Shown piece after piece: positions 8,347 to 18,200 of a DNA stretch of 64,000 nucleotides (the stretch's first letter is position 1; each line of letters begins with the position of its first letter). Position numbers and translations under genes: made by a program. The notes under the pieces were generated by a model that searched no databases, was not told the origin of the DNA, and saw only the letters and a list, made by a program, of their open reading frames with translations. This DNA is from Nocardia cyriacigeorgica (GTDB lineage: Bacteria > Actinomycetota > Actinomycetes > Mycobacteriales > Mycobacteriaceae). Where the stretch lies: the NCBI RefSeq assembly GCF_010868145.1, contig NZ_JAAGUY010000001.1, positions 496,001-560,000 of the forward strand, read 5' to 3'.

Positions 8347-8766
8347 TCACGGCGGGGAGTCCGACGCCCGTGTCGAGAGCAGCCCGGTGAACTCCTCGGC
8401 GTAGGCCAGGTGGCGGCGCAGCCGGTCGGCGCTGGCGGCGGCTTTGTCACGGAAGGCGAGCAGCTCCGCCTGCGCCGCCGCGCGCGCGACGGGCTCCGCC
8501 GCGGTGTCGTCGAGGACCTCGATCGCCTCGAGTACCTGTTTCATCTCCGCCAGGGTGAACCCGAGGGGCTTCATTCGGCGAATGAGCAGCATCCGGGCGA
8601 CGTCGGCTTCGGTGTAGAGGCGGAAACCGCCCGCCGAGCGGGCCGAGGGCTGGACCAGCCCGACCTCGTCCCAGTGCCGGATCGACTTCAGTGACAACTC
8701 GGTGCGCTCGGCTACCTGCCCGATCTGCAGGTAGCTGGGGGTGTCGGTGCCCACCTCAGTGCCCAC
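8347..8766 (-). CDS. MerR-family regulator of the SulP operon
   Basis: The 139-residue protein has an N-terminal MerR winged helix (YLQIGQVAERTELSLKSIRH, then a GGFRLY wing) and a long dimerisation helix. It lacks the paired Cys of metal-sensing MerR proteins. Its start overlaps the end of the upstream SulP gene by 11 bp, so the two are co-transcribed and probably translationally coupled. A MerR-type promoter with a 19-bp spacer lies in front of the operon, so the protein most likely activates its own operon. The signal is unknown. Confidence 0.88.
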   Translation of the reverse strand: MGTEVGTDTPSYLQIGQVAERTELSLKSIRHWDEVGLVQPSARSAGGFRLYTEADVARMLLIRRMKPLGFTLAEMKQVLEAIEVLDDTAAEPVARAAAQAELLAFRDKAAASADRLRRHLAYAEEFTGLLSTRASDSPP

Positions 8767-10273
8767 CCACCAGGTGCCCGGACAACCGGTCGTGGCGCGC
8801 TTCCGAGGCCGGGTTTAGGCCGATGATCTCCACCGTCTTGCCCTTGGCGGCGTATTTGGTGGTGATCGCGTCGAGGGTCGCCACGGTCGAGGCGTCCCAG
8901 ATGTGTGCGTCCGACATGTCGATCACGATATTGGCCGGATCGCCGGTGTAGTCGAACTGGTAGACCAGGTCGTTGCTGGAGGCGAAGAACAGTTCCCCGC
9001 GCACCTTGTAGACGCGGGTGTCGATCGCGCCGTCGTGATCGGCATCGGCCTCGCCCACTTTGTCGACCTCGGTGAAATGCGCGACTCGATGCGCGAAGGC
9101 GACCATCGCGGTCAGCACGCCGGCGATCACGCCGTAGGCGAGGTTATGGGTGGCCACGGTGACCGCGACGGTGACGGCCATGACGGTGGTCTCGGCGATC
9201 GGCAGGCGTCGTAGGGTCTTCGGTGCGATCGAATGCCAGTCCATCGTGCCGACAGAGACCATGATCATCACCGCGACCAGCGCTGCCATCGGGATCAGCG
9301 CGACCACGTCACCGAGCCCGACGACCAGGATCAGCAGGAACACACCGGCCAGGAACGTCGAGAGCCGGGTGCGGGCGCCGGAGGACTTCACGTTGATCAT
9401 GGTCTGGCCGATCATCGCGCAACCACCCATGCCACCGAAGAACCCGGTCACCACATTGGCCACTCCTTGACCCCAGCCCTCGCGGGTCTTGTCCGAATGC
9501 GTGTCGGTGATGTCGTCGACCAGCTTGGCGGTCATCAGCGATTCCAGAAGACCCACCAGCGCCATCGCCACGGCATACGGGGCGATGATGCCCAGGGTCT
9601 CCAGGTTCAACGGGACATCCGGGAGGAGCAAGCTCGGCAGGCTCGACGGCAATTCGCCCTCATCGCCGACGTTGGGCACATTCAGCGAGAACACGATGGT
9701 CGCCGCGGTCAGCAGCACGATCGCCACCAGCGGCGCCGGAACCACCGTGGACAGTTTCGGCAGCAACACCATGATCACGATGCCGATCGCGACCATCGGA
9801 TACACCAGCCACGGCACCCCGATCAGATGTGGGATCTGGGCGGTGAAGATGAGGATGGCCAAGGCGTTGACGAAGCCGACCATCACGCTGCGCGGGATGA
9901 ACCGCATCAGCCGCGCGACGCCGATCACGCTGAGCACGATCTGCAATACACCGGCCAGGATCACCGTGGCGATCAGATAGTCCAGGCCGTGCTCTGCGAC
10001 CACCGGCGCGATCACCAGCGCGACCGCCCCCGTCGCGGCGGAGATCATCGCCCGGCGACCACCGACGATCGCGATCGTCACCGCCATGGTGAAGGAGGCG
10101 AACAGCCCGACCCGTGGATCGACGCCGGCGATGATGGAGAACGAGATCGCCTCCGGGATCAACGCCAGCGCGACCACCAGACCGGCCAATATCTCGGTCC
10201 GTAGCCGTGCCGGGCTGCGTAGCGCGGCTAGCACTGAACCCTCGTCGGCCGGCCGCTGTTTCGTCGACACCAT
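8756..10273 (-). CDS. SulP-family anion transporter with STAS domain
   Basis: The protein has about 505 residues. Ten or more hydrophobic helices carry SulP signatures (LVVALALIPEAISFSI near the start and GFFGGMGGCAMIGQTMINVK in the middle). The last 100 or so residues form a cytosolic STAS domain (VYKVRGELFFASSNDL, then VIDMSDAHIWDAS). ATG 10273 is chosen because GGAG lies upstream of it; ATG 10288 has its purine stretch too close. The family moves sulfate, bicarbonate or other anions, and the substrate cannot be fixed here. The second gene of the operon is the MerR regulator. Confidence 0.9.
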   Translation of the reverse strand: MVSTKQRPADEGSVLAALRSPARLRTEILAGLVVALALIPEAISFSIIAGVDPRVGLFASFTMAVTIAIVGGRRAMISAATGAVALVIAPVVAEHGLDYLIATVILAGVLQIVLSVIGVARLMRFIPRSVMVGFVNALAILIFTAQIPHLIGVPWLVYPMVAIGIVIMVLLPKLSTVVPAPLVAIVLLTAATIVFSLNVPNVGDEGELPSSLPSLLLPDVPLNLETLGIIAPYAVAMALVGLLESLMTAKLVDDITDTHSDKTREGWGQGVANVVTGFFGGMGGCAMIGQTMINVKSSGARTRLSTFLAGVFLLILVVGLGDVVALIPMAALVAVMIMVSVGTMDWHSIAPKTLRRLPIAETTVMAVTVAVTVATHNLAYGVIAGVLTAMVAFAHRVAHFTEVDKVGEADADHDGAIDTRVYKVRGELFFASSNDLVYQFDYTGDPANIVIDMSDAHIWDASTVATLDAITTKYAAKGKTVEIIGLNPASEARHDRLSGHLVGGH

Positions 10274-10451
10274 CAGGAGGAACTCCATTCCTTGGGCTCA
10301 CGTGCATGCGGGCGCACCCGAGCCTCGAGAAACGTCGCCGGGGAGAAGATCGTCAGGAGCGCGAGTGGATGGCCCCAGCACGGGGTGAGGATCTGATCGT
10401 TTCGGCCGCGTTGCCGGGCACATCAAGATCAGCTACCACTTAGCGAGCAAA

Positions 10452-10482
10452 ACTCTACCCTTACGGGAGGGTAGAGTAGCAA
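10452..10482 (-). promoter_or_regulatory. MerR-type promoter with operator dyad between -35 and -10
   Basis: On the minus strand TTGCTA (-35) and TAGAGT (-10) are separated by 19 bp, the over-long spacer typical of MerR-activated promoters. The spacer is occupied by a perfect 10-bp inverted repeat, ACTCTACCCT and AGGGTAGAGT, with a 6-bp centre (10452-10477). It reads toward the SulP-MerR operon about 180 bp downstream, implying a long leader. Confidence 0.82.
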
Positions 10483-10862
10483 GCGGGAACGGCCGATCGT
10501 GTCCTACCTCTCACCGCCGCCACACCCGCCATCACCACCTCGACCCAGTGCGGTGGCCGATCAGAACAAGGTGTCGCGGACCCGCAGCGGCCGGTAGCCG
10601 GTCGGTCCGAGTTGGGCGAGCTCGCCCTCGATGTCGACCTCGCCCACACCGCAGACCGAACCAGGCTTCATCGGCGATCAGCTGTGGCTTCGCCATATCC
10701 GTTGGTTTTTCGGCGGTTACTACCGGAACCCCGCGAAGGTCTCCCCGCACATGCCCGGAATCGCAGACGAGCGCTCAGCGAAGGTAAGGGGTTCGACTCT
10801 GTCGGTGATCGCACCGCGCGTTGGTCTCGCCCGTGGGTCGACCCGGCGGCAGACTGGTCCGG
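10483..10862. other. Non-coding stretch with a possible gene remnant
   Basis: No intact gene is visible between the SulP promoter and the DMT transporter. On the minus strand a short broken frame from about 10697 to 10555 (MAKPQLIADEAWFG, then in another frame GEVDIEGELAQLG and YRPLRVRDTLF) reads like protein and may be a frameshifted remnant. A copy of the 26-bp repeat lies immediately beside it at 10707-10732. Confidence 0.4.
10707..10732 (+). repeat. Copy 2 of the 26-bp dispersed repeat
   Basis: This is identical over 26 bp to the reverse strand at 6096-6121. The flanks differ on both sides, so the unit is short. It lies beside a possible decayed gene. Confidence 0.75.
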
Positions 10863-11735
10863 GTGAGCAATGTCCCGGTGGCAGCCGTGGTGTGTGCGTT
10901 CATCGCCGCGCTCGGGTTCGCGGTGGCGGCGGTCGCTCAGCAGCGGGCGGCCGCGCAGGTCCCGGCCGGTGCGGCTTTCCTCGCCGGCCTGATGCGCAGC
11001 CCACGCTGGTGGGCGGGCATCGTCGGTGACGGCGGCGCGTTCTTCTTCCAGATCGTGGCGCTGGCATTGGGTTCGGTGCTGATCGTGCAGCCCATCCTGG
11101 TCAGCTCGCTGATCTTTGCGCTGCCGCTGGCCGCGCGCTACAACGATGTCCCCGTCACGCGTGTGGCCTGGGCGTATGCGATCGCGTTGTCGATCGCGCT
11201 GGCCTGTTTCCTGATTGTCGGCGACCCGTCCGCAGGGGTGCGTGATGCGCCGTGGGCGCGGTGGATGGGTCCGCTGTCGCTGGTACTGGGTCTCGTCGTC
11301 GCGGCAGTGGCAGCTGCTGCGCTGGTGCCGGTGACGGGGTTGCGGGCGATGCTGCTCGGTGTGGCCGCGGGCCTGTTGTTCGGTGTGTCGGCTGCGCTCA
11401 CCCAGCATGTGGTCGAACTGTTCGGCGACGGGGTGGGTGCGGCCCTGAGCAGCTGGGAGCTCTACACCATGGTCGGCTCGGGTCTGCTGGGGTTGTATCT
11501 GCAACAGCGCGCCTATCAGGTGGGTGCGTTGTCGGCATCGCTGCCTGCGTTCACGGTGGCCGAGCCACTCGGCGCGATGTTCCTCGGCCTCACCGTGCTC
11601 GAGGAGCGGCTCAACACCGGGCCTGTCGGGATCACGGTGGTGGCGGTGTCGGTGGTGGTGATGTGTGTTGCGGCAGTGCAGCTTTCCCGCGTTCAGGCGC
11701 AGGGCGCGTTGCCGGAGCCCGAGCGCGTCGGCTGA
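10863..11735 (+). CDS. DMT-superfamily membrane transporter
   Basis: The protein has 290 residues with about nine to ten hydrophobic helices and short loops, in the two-half EamA/NIPA-like pattern (LIVQPILVSSLIFALPLAA in the first half and VAEPLGAMFLGLTVLEERL in the second). GTG 10863 is chosen because the hydrophobic first helix begins a few residues later; the ribosome site is weak. The substrate cannot be inferred. The gene stands alone upstream of the amidinotransferase gene, 146 bp away in the same direction. Confidence 0.75.
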   Translation: MSNVPVAAVVCAFIAALGFAVAAVAQQRAAAQVPAGAAFLAGLMRSPRWWAGIVGDGGAFFFQIVALALGSVLIVQPILVSSLIFALPLAARYNDVPVTRVAWAYAIALSIALACFLIVGDPSAGVRDAPWARWMGPLSLVLGLVVAAVAAAALVPVTGLRAMLLGVAAGLLFGVSAALTQHVVELFGDGVGAALSSWELYTMVGSGLLGLYLQQRAYQVGALSASLPAFTVAEPLGAMFLGLTVLEERLNTGPVGITVVAVSVVVMCVAAVQLSRVQAQGALPEPERVG

Positions 11736-11881
11736 GGGCTCCTCATCCGCACCCGATCTCGGATAGCCCATCGATTGCCGGATGCGCTAGCTGTCGCCGA
11801 TGGGCGGGGTGCCCATCTCGTTGTGAATCCGTTGTCGTGCTGTGGGCCGCCCTGTGAGTCTCGGCTGGTTAGAGTTTCCGG

Positions 11882-12865
11882 ATGATTGCCATCGATGCGC
11901 GGATCCGGGTGGACAGCGAGTTCGCGACATTGCGGACGGTGGTGGTGTCGCGATGTGAACTCCGGGCACCGGACAGTCCGGCGATCCTCGGCCATCAGAT
12001 GCCGGTCGAGCCCGAAGCAGTCCACGTCCTGGAAGGGACGTGGGGCCAAGAATTCGGGGCGGTCTTTCCCGACAAGCAGCGCCTGTGGGAAGTCGAACGC
12101 GACAATCTAGCCGCGGTGTTGACCCGCTACGGCGTCCGTGTGCTGCGACCGCGGCTGTTCACCGAGGCGGAGAAGGTGGCCGCCGGGCCCAACGGTTACG
12201 CGAACTTCTTCGTCCGTGACCCCTGGTTCACCATCGGTGAGCACGTGATCGAAGGGACGCTGCAGTTCCGGCATCGCCGCCTCGAGGTACTGACCAGCCG
12301 TTCACTGCTGCTCGATCAGGTGCTGCCCACACCGGCTCGATACGTGTCGCTCCCGATCCCGGAGGTCGGCCGCGATGGTTCGGCAGGCCCGGGACCGTTT
12401 CTCGAAGGCGGTGACGTGCTCGTCCTCGGTAAGGAAGTGTTCGTCGGCGAATCCGGGATGGCCACCGACCGCACCGGCACCGAATGGCTGGCGAAATACC
12501 TGCGCCCCGACGGATACTCCGTCACGCCGGTGCCGTTGAAACCCCATGTGTTGCATCTGGATTGCGCCATCGGCTTGGTGCGCGAGGGGTTGATGATCGT
12601 CTGCCCGGATCGGCTTCCCGACGGTGTGCCCGCGACTGTGCGGAACTGGGAACGCATCGAGGTCAGCGAAGACGAGGCCGCCGCCATGGCCACCAACGGA
12701 CTGTCCATCGACGCCGACACCTATATCACCGACCCGCAGTTCGAACGCGTCGGACAACAATTGCAGTCCCGTGGCATCACCGTCGAATACGTCGACTTCT
12801 CGGTGTCGAGGCTGTTCGGCGGCGCATTCCGCTGCTCGACCCAGCCACTGGGCCGGTTCGACTGA
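11882..12865 (+). CDS. Amidinotransferase / arginine-deiminase-family enzyme
   Basis: This 327-residue protein has the guanidine-group-modifying fold. Visible motifs are FFVRDPWFTIG, FLEGGDVLVLG (conserved acidic pair), HVLHLDCAIGLV (catalytic His region) and GGAFRCSTQPL with the nucleophilic Cys318 near the C-terminus. The chemistry would be attack on the guanidinium carbon of arginine or a related compound. Members include arginine deiminase, dimethylarginine hydrolase and glycine or inosamine amidinotransferases, and the substrate is not settled by motif. No arginine pathway genes lie beside it. Confidence 0.82.
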   Translation: MIAIDARIRVDSEFATLRTVVVSRCELRAPDSPAILGHQMPVEPEAVHVLEGTWGQEFGAVFPDKQRLWEVERDNLAAVLTRYGVRVLRPRLFTEAEKVAAGPNGYANFFVRDPWFTIGEHVIEGTLQFRHRRLEVLTSRSLLLDQVLPTPARYVSLPIPEVGRDGSAGPGPFLEGGDVLVLGKEVFVGESGMATDRTGTEWLAKYLRPDGYSVTPVPLKPHVLHLDCAIGLVREGLMIVCPDRLPDGVPATVRNWERIEVSEDEAAAMATNGLSIDADTYITDPQFERVGQQLQSRGITVEYVDFSVSRLFGGAFRCSTQPLGRFD

Positions 12866-12877
12866 CCGAACAACCAC

Positions 12878-13489
12878 CTACCCCTGGTCGGCGGGCACGA
12901 TGTTCGCCACCAAGGCGTCGGAGGCGATCCGGGCGATGGCGCGCGCGAGATCCGGTGCGCCGGCGGGATCTTCGTCGAGCATGATGAGCCAGGCGAACAG
13001 CGGACCCAGCAGCAGTACATGAACCACCGCCGGATCCGGGCGACGCGACAGTTCACCCCGGGAGACCGCGCGATCGAGCAGCGTGGTGATGATGGTGCGC
13101 TCGACGGCCAGGTAGGTGCCGGCGAACCGGTCACCGAGGGAGGCATCGGCCCGCACATCCGCGAGCAGACCCGTCATCACGTCCGAGCTCGAGCGGCTCA
13201 GCTGCTCACCGATTCGTTCGGCGAGTGCGCCGAGGTCTCCGCGCAGCGAACCGGTGTCGCCGGGTGGGTCTTCGCGCAGGTCGTGCAGCAGGACAGCGAA
13301 AGTCATCTCTTGTTTGGTGGCATAGCGGCGATAGATCGCCGCCTTGCTCACTCCGGCCCGCGCCGCGACCGCGTCGACGGTCAACGATGCGTATCCGCGT
13401 TCTTCCAGCAGTCCGCGCACGGCCGCTGCGATCGAGTGATCAACCCGACTCTCCCGCGGGCGGCCCCCCGCTTGTTTCGTCGTCGCCAT
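12878..13489 (-). CDS. TetR-family regulator
   Basis: ATG 13489 gives a 203-residue protein; the frame is open further upstream but would cross the operator. The helix-turn-helix reads LTVDAVAARAGVSKAAIYRR, followed by a TetR C-terminal domain of the AcrR type (GDLGALAERIGEQL). A palindrome sits 13 bp upstream of the start, between this gene and the divergent membrane-protein gene, so it probably represses both. Confidence 0.88.
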   Translation of the reverse strand: MATTKQAGGRPRESRVDHSIAAAVRGLLEERGYASLTVDAVAARAGVSKAAIYRRYATKQEMTFAVLLHDLREDPPGDTGSLRGDLGALAERIGEQLSRSSSDVMTGLLADVRADASLGDRFAGTYLAVERTIITTLLDRAVSRGELSRRPDPAVVHVLLLGPLFAWLIMLDEDPAGAPDLARAIARIASDALVANIVPADQG

Positions 13490-13501
13490 GCTGGCATCAT
13501 A

Positions 13502-13518
13502 CGAAACCATCAGTTTCG
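13502..13518. promoter_or_regulatory. TetR operator CGAAAC-N5-GTTTCG
   Basis: A perfect 6-bp inverted repeat with a 5-bp centre lies in the 69-bp gap between the divergent TetR and membrane-protein genes. Position and symmetry fit autorepression plus control of the small membrane protein. Confidence 0.7.
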
Positions 13519-13558
13519 ATACCGTGAGTCTCGTAACTCGTGGACCGAGGAGGCAATC

Positions 13559-13975
13559 ATGATCAACTGGGCCGGACGGATTCTCGCGTTCCTCGGCGCC
13601 GTTCACCTCACCGCGGCGACGGTGTTCAGCTATCGCCACTTCGCCGAATGGTTGTCGTTCGGGTTGTGGTCGCTCGATGCCGACATCACCGAACTGCCCG
13701 CCCCGATCGGCGGCTTCTGGTTCGGTCCCGGCAGCTTCGGCGCACCATTGCTGCTACTGGGTGTGATGGTGATCTGGATGGACCGCCGCGCCATCACACC
13801 ACCGGCGTTCCTGGCCTTGGCGCTGCTCGCCTGGACCGCGGTCTGCGCGCTCATTTTCGAACCCGCCCCGTGGGTGGCGGCCACGGCCGCTGCGGTCATG
13901 CTGCTGGTCGGCATTCGGCGTGCAGGAAGCCCGGCATCGACCGCTACCCGGGAGGTTGCGCGCGCTCAGCGATGA
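13559..13975 (+). CDS. Small four-helix membrane protein (DUF6463-like)
   Basis: ATG 13559 follows GAGGAGG at ideal spacing and gives 138 residues. Four hydrophobic helices are visible, starting with ILAFLGAVHLTAATVF, with a conserved-looking GGFWFGPGSFGAPLLLLG. The layout resembles DUF6463-type proteins, though this is from memory of the family. No function is known. Regulation by the divergent TetR is likely, which suggests stress- or compound-inducible expression. Confidence 0.75.
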   Translation: MINWAGRILAFLGAVHLTAATVFSYRHFAEWLSFGLWSLDADITELPAPIGGFWFGPGSFGAPLLLLGVMVIWMDRRAITPPAFLALALLAWTAVCALIFEPAPWVAATAAAVMLLVGIRRAGSPASTATREVARAQR

Positions 13976-14030
13976 ATCGGCCGACGATCCGCCGCAGCCA
14001 CCGTGGCGTGGGCTGCGGCGGACGGCGTTA

Positions 14031-14498
14031 TCAGAACGGTCTGGTCGGCAGGTACTTGCCGTCGAGAGTGATCACCGCGCGCTCACCGCCGTCGGGGTCG
14101 GCGACCTTGGCGACGTCGAGACGGAAGTTGATGGCGCTGATGATGCCGTCACCGAACTGTTCGTGCACCAGGGCCTTGAGGGTGGTGCCGTAGACCTGCA
14201 GCATCTCGTAGAAGCGGTAGATGGTGGGGTCGGTGGGGATACCGCCGGGGATGGATCCGCGAGTCGGGATCGCCTGCAGCTGCACCGCCGCATCGTCGCC
14301 GAGTTCGAGCAGCCGCGCGACCGCCTGCGCGGACTCCAGGGGCAGCGCGTGCTGACCGAGGACGGCGGCGGTGACGAACGCGACCGACAGGCCCGCGGCA
14401 TCGGCGATCTGCTGCCAGGTCAGATCCTTGGCGATCTTCGCCGCCACCGCGTCTTCGGCCACTTGGTTGCGTGCGGTCTGAGTGAATTGTGCGTGCAT
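14031..14498 (-). CDS. cynS: Cyanate hydratase (cyanase)
   Basis: This 155-residue protein matches cyanase length (156 in E. coli) and architecture: an N-terminal helix-turn-helix-like domain ([20 protein letters not shown]) and a catalytic C-terminal domain. The active-site trio is visible as Arg95 and Glu98 in YRFYEM and Ser121 in IISAINF. It converts cyanate and bicarbonate to ammonia and CO2 in the cytosol as a decamer. ATG 14498 is preferred, with AAGGAAA upstream. It lies 32 bp downstream of the carbonic anhydrase gene, which would recycle the bicarbonate consumed. Confidence 0.95.
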   Translation of the reverse strand: MHAQFTQTARNQVAEDAVAAKIAKDLTWQQIADAAGLSVAFVTAAVLGQHALPLESAQAVARLLELGDDAAVQLQAIPTRGSIPGGIPTDPTIYRFYEMLQVYGTTLKALVHEQFGDGIISAINFRLDVAKVADPDGGERAVITLDGKYLPTRPF

Positions 14499-14530
14499 TG
14501 AGTTTCCTTTCCTATCAACAGATGACACAG

Positions 14531-15118
14531 TCAGACGGTGAGCGCGGACGCGGGTTCGGCAGGCGACACCGAACCCGTGGCGATGTCGTAGACCCAGCCG
14601 CGGACCTCGACCGCACTGTCGGCGACAGCGCGCGCCACACTCGGGTGGGTCAGCAGGTTGTCCAGCTGTTCGGCCACGTTGTCGCGCACCAGCGCGGCAA
14701 CCGCAGCGGCGCGGGACTCACCGTCGGCATTCGCGGCGTTGACGTGCCCCAACCACGCCGCCACCGACGGCATCGCGGCCAGATCGGCACCGGTGGCCAC
14801 TGCCGTCATCGCCCCGCAGGCGGAATGGCCGCACACCACGATGGTGGACACACCGAGGGCGGTGACGGCGTATTCGATACTGGCAGCGACCCCGTCGGCG
14901 TCGCCGCGGTAGACGGGCACGATATTGCCCGCCGTCCGGATGACGAACAGCTCCCCCGGTTCGGATTGGGTGATCAGTTCCGGCACCACGCGCGCATCCG
15001 AGCAGCTGATGAACAGCGTGTGCGGTGCGTGGTGAGTGGCCAGCCGCTGGAACAGGCCGGCCTTGCGTGGCAGCACACGCTCATGGAACCGTGCGACTCC
15101 ACCGTCGAGATCCTGCAT
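14531..15118 (-). CDS. cynT: Beta-class carbonic anhydrase of the cyanate operon
   Basis: The zinc ligands are clear: Cys39, with Asp41 and Arg43 in FISCSDARV, and His98 and Cys101 in [11 protein letters not shown] 15118 is chosen because GAAAGG lies 6 bp upstream; ATG 15124 would touch the ribosome site. The enzyme rehydrates CO2 to bicarbonate, which cyanase consumes, as known for the E. coli cyn operon. Here carbonic anhydrase is first and cyanase second. Neither a LysR-type cynR nor a cyanate transporter gene is adjacent. Confidence 0.92.
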   Translation of the reverse strand: MQDLDGGVARFHERVLPRKAGLFQRLATHHAPHTLFISCSDARVVPELITQSEPGELFVIRTAGNIVPVYRGDADGVAASIEYAVTALGVSTIVVCGHSACGAMTAVATGADLAAMPSVAAWLGHVNAANADGESRAAAVAALVRDNVAEQLDNLLTHPSVARAVADSAVEVRGWVYDIATGSVSPAEPASALTV

Positions 15119-15168
15119 GGCCATCCTTTCGGGGGCTGTTTGTCCGACAGCTCCACGATGCGCCAGCT

Positions 15169-15224
15169 GGACCTATAGAGTCCAAGACTTGCTGACTCAT
15201 GCCAGCATTGGTTTCACCTATAGG
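15169..15224. promoter_or_regulatory. Two CCTATAG-containing boxes upstream of the cyn operon
   Basis: GGAC-N7-GTCC with a CTATAG core (15169-15183) and the exact palindrome CCTATAGG (15217-15224) lie 50-105 bp upstream of the carbonic anhydrase start. They share the string ACCTATAG. The spacing and shared core suggest an operator pair, but no regulator gene is adjacent. Confidence 0.35.
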
Positions 15225-15292
15225 ATGGGTGCGGAAGGCTAGGCGAGGCGTAGTAGTTCGACGCGCCGACGACAGCGAACCTTCGTCGCCCC

Positions 15293-18200
15293 CTATGTCT
15301 GCGAGATCAATCCGTGCAGACGCAGATCGGAGACGTACTTGGCGATCAAATCCGCTGTCAGGTGCGGAATATCGGCGTCGGCGCCGAGTGCGGCAGCGCG
15401 GACCGCGGCACGGAATTCGCCCGCGGGGACCGCCGATCCGGGGTGCGATGGCGCCGGACGGGCGAACGCGTGCAGCAGCGGCAGCACCGAGGCCTGGCGC
15501 TGCTGTTCGGGCAACGCACGCAGCGCCGCCTCGAAGCGGGTCAGCCAGTCGCTGTATTCATCGATGCGCTCGATGCGGATTCCGGCCTCGATCATCCAGT
15601 CGACAACGACGTCGAGTGAGATCCCGTCATCGTGTGGGTTGACCACGTCGAAACCGACATGGCCCGCCTCGAGTGAAGCACCGAGCACGGTGATCGCCTC
15701 GGCGGTGAAATCCGCAGGCAGACCGTCATAGTGGGCCCGCGCCCGCCCGCCCTCGGGACCGGCCGGATAGAACGACGCGGGTGCGATGCCGGTGGCCGCC
15801 AGCCCGATCAGCAGGCGCGTGAACATATCCGGGACATTGAGCTGCCCGGCGTAGTGCGGGTGGGCAAGGATCATGTCCGACCGGAACACCGCCACCGGTA
15901 ACCCACATAGTTCGTGCACTTCGCGCAACAGCACTTCACCGGCCCATTTGCTGTTGCCGTAGCCGGTGGCGTACCCGTCGCCGTTGCGGCGCACAGGACT
16001 ACCTGCCCGGATATCGCCGCCCTCGGTGAACGCCGCGCGGTCGACGTCGGCGGCCACCGCAACCGTCGACAGATAAGTAAAGGGCTTGAGCCGGGCGGTG
16101 ATCGCCAACCGGATCAGCTCCGCGGTGCCGACCACATTGGGCCCGAACAACTGTGCGTAGGGCAGCACATGATTCACCAGCGCCGCACAATGCACGATCC
16201 GGTCGACGCACCGCGCCAAGTCTCCCCACGTCTGCGTATCCAAGCCCAGTCGTGGCGCGCTGATGTCACCGACGACGACGTCGAGATGGTCCACCGCCAG
16301 TTCCCGGTACCGGCGCAGCAGATCCGGATCGCCGGAGTCGAACGCCGCATCCAGCCTGCGCCTGGCGGCATCGGCGTCCTTCGCGCGCACCAGACACACC
16401 ACGCGACCCCCGACGGCTTGCATGCGCTGCAACCATTGCAGGCACAGCCAGCGCCCGAGATAGCCGTTGGCTCCGGTGATCAGCACCGTCTCGGTTGTCG
16501 TCACCACCGGCAGCCCTGGCGCCGCTGCCAACGTCTCGGCGTCGATGAACCGTTCAGCGGTCAGATCCTCGGCCCTGACCTGGCGAGCTCCCGCGCCGTG
16601 CACGCTATCGAAGGACACCACCTCGGCATCGGATTCTCGTGCGGTGCGGATGTATTCGGCCAGATCGCCCAACGAGGTCGCCGGGCTGGTCACCACGCTC
16701 ACCGGCACGTCGACACCGAAGATCTCCTTCAGGACGTTCGCCAACGACAAGGCCGACAGCGAGTCGCCACCGAGATCGGCGAAATGGGCCTGCGGCGTCG
16801 ATTGTGCTGCCGTGCAATCCAACAGCGCACACGCCGCCCGCCGCACCGTCTCCACGATCGGCACCTCGGCCGCGCCGGTGTGCAACGCGAGCAGCTGCGC
16901 CGACCGACCCTCGGAATGGTCGCGATAGATCTCCTCCAGGCGCGGGCCGTATCGCCGCTCGAGCGCGGGACGTAGCAGTTTCCCGATCCCGGACAGCAAC
17001 CCGTTCTCGATGGTGAACGGCTCGGTCTCGATGATGAGGTCGCGAGGGATCTCGTATGGCTCCAGCCCAGCCTCGGCAGCGATACCGCGCACCGACGCCG
17101 CTACTGCATCACCACCGGCGGCGAGTGCCTCATCGGTCGGTACCACGACCGCGAGCAGGTAGGCGCGCACACTGCTGCCGTAGACGAAAATCTGTCGGAT
17201 CAATGGGCTGCCCGCATACACCGCCTCCAACTGCGAGATCGCAACGAACTCACCCTGCGACAGCTTCAGTACGTTGTTGCGGCGATCGAGATAGCGCAGC
17301 TGGTCCGGGCCGAGCTCGGCGACGATGTCACCGGTGCGATAGAAGCCGTCGGCATCGAAGACCTGCGCGGTGATGTCGGGGCGCCGATAGTAGCCGGGGA
17401 TCATCGCCACGGTCTTGAGCAGCAGCTCGCCGCGCGGATACGGCTGATCGGTCGAGAAGTAGCCGAGTTCGGGGACATCGCGCAGCTTGTAGTCGATGAC
17501 GATCGGTCTGCGGACCCGGTTGTCGACCACCAGCCCGCCGCCGGCTTCGGTGGAGCCGTAGGCGTCGTGTAACTCGATCTCGAGCAGCGACTCCATGAAT
17601 GTTCTCAACTCCGGTGCCAGCGGCGCACTGCCGGTGGAGGCGGAGATGAGCCTGCCGCCGAGGACGTCGCGGCGCAGCCCTACCCGCACCTGCTCCGCGC
17701 TTCGCCCACCCGCCGCCAGTTCACTCTGAAACCGCTGGAAGATCATGTCGCTGACCCGTGGCACGAACACCATCTCGGTGGGCCGCACCAGCGCGATGTC
17801 GTCGAACAGCGTCGACATGTCCGCGGCTGCGGTGAAGTAGGCGGTACCGCCGCGGACCAGCACACCGGTCAACGCCAGTCGTCCGGCGAGATGGCTCATC
17901 GGCATGTAGTTCACGCTGATCGCCGGCGGGTTCGAGCCGGCCTTGCGCGCCAAGCCCTGCAACCAGATCCCCGCGGCCAGCCGATCGGTATACATCGCGC
18001 CCTTGGGTGTTCCGGTACTTCCCGAGGTGTAGATGAGCATCGCCAGCGGGTCATCCTGCGCATCCGCGAAATACGTTGCGGCCCTCGGGATCTGGCGTCC
18101 GGACTCGATCACCTCGGCCAAAGTGTCGACGGTGACCGTCGGAGCGGCCGCGGCCAGCCGCTCGCGCGCCCCCGCAAGTGCGGTGCGGTGCGCGTCCAGT

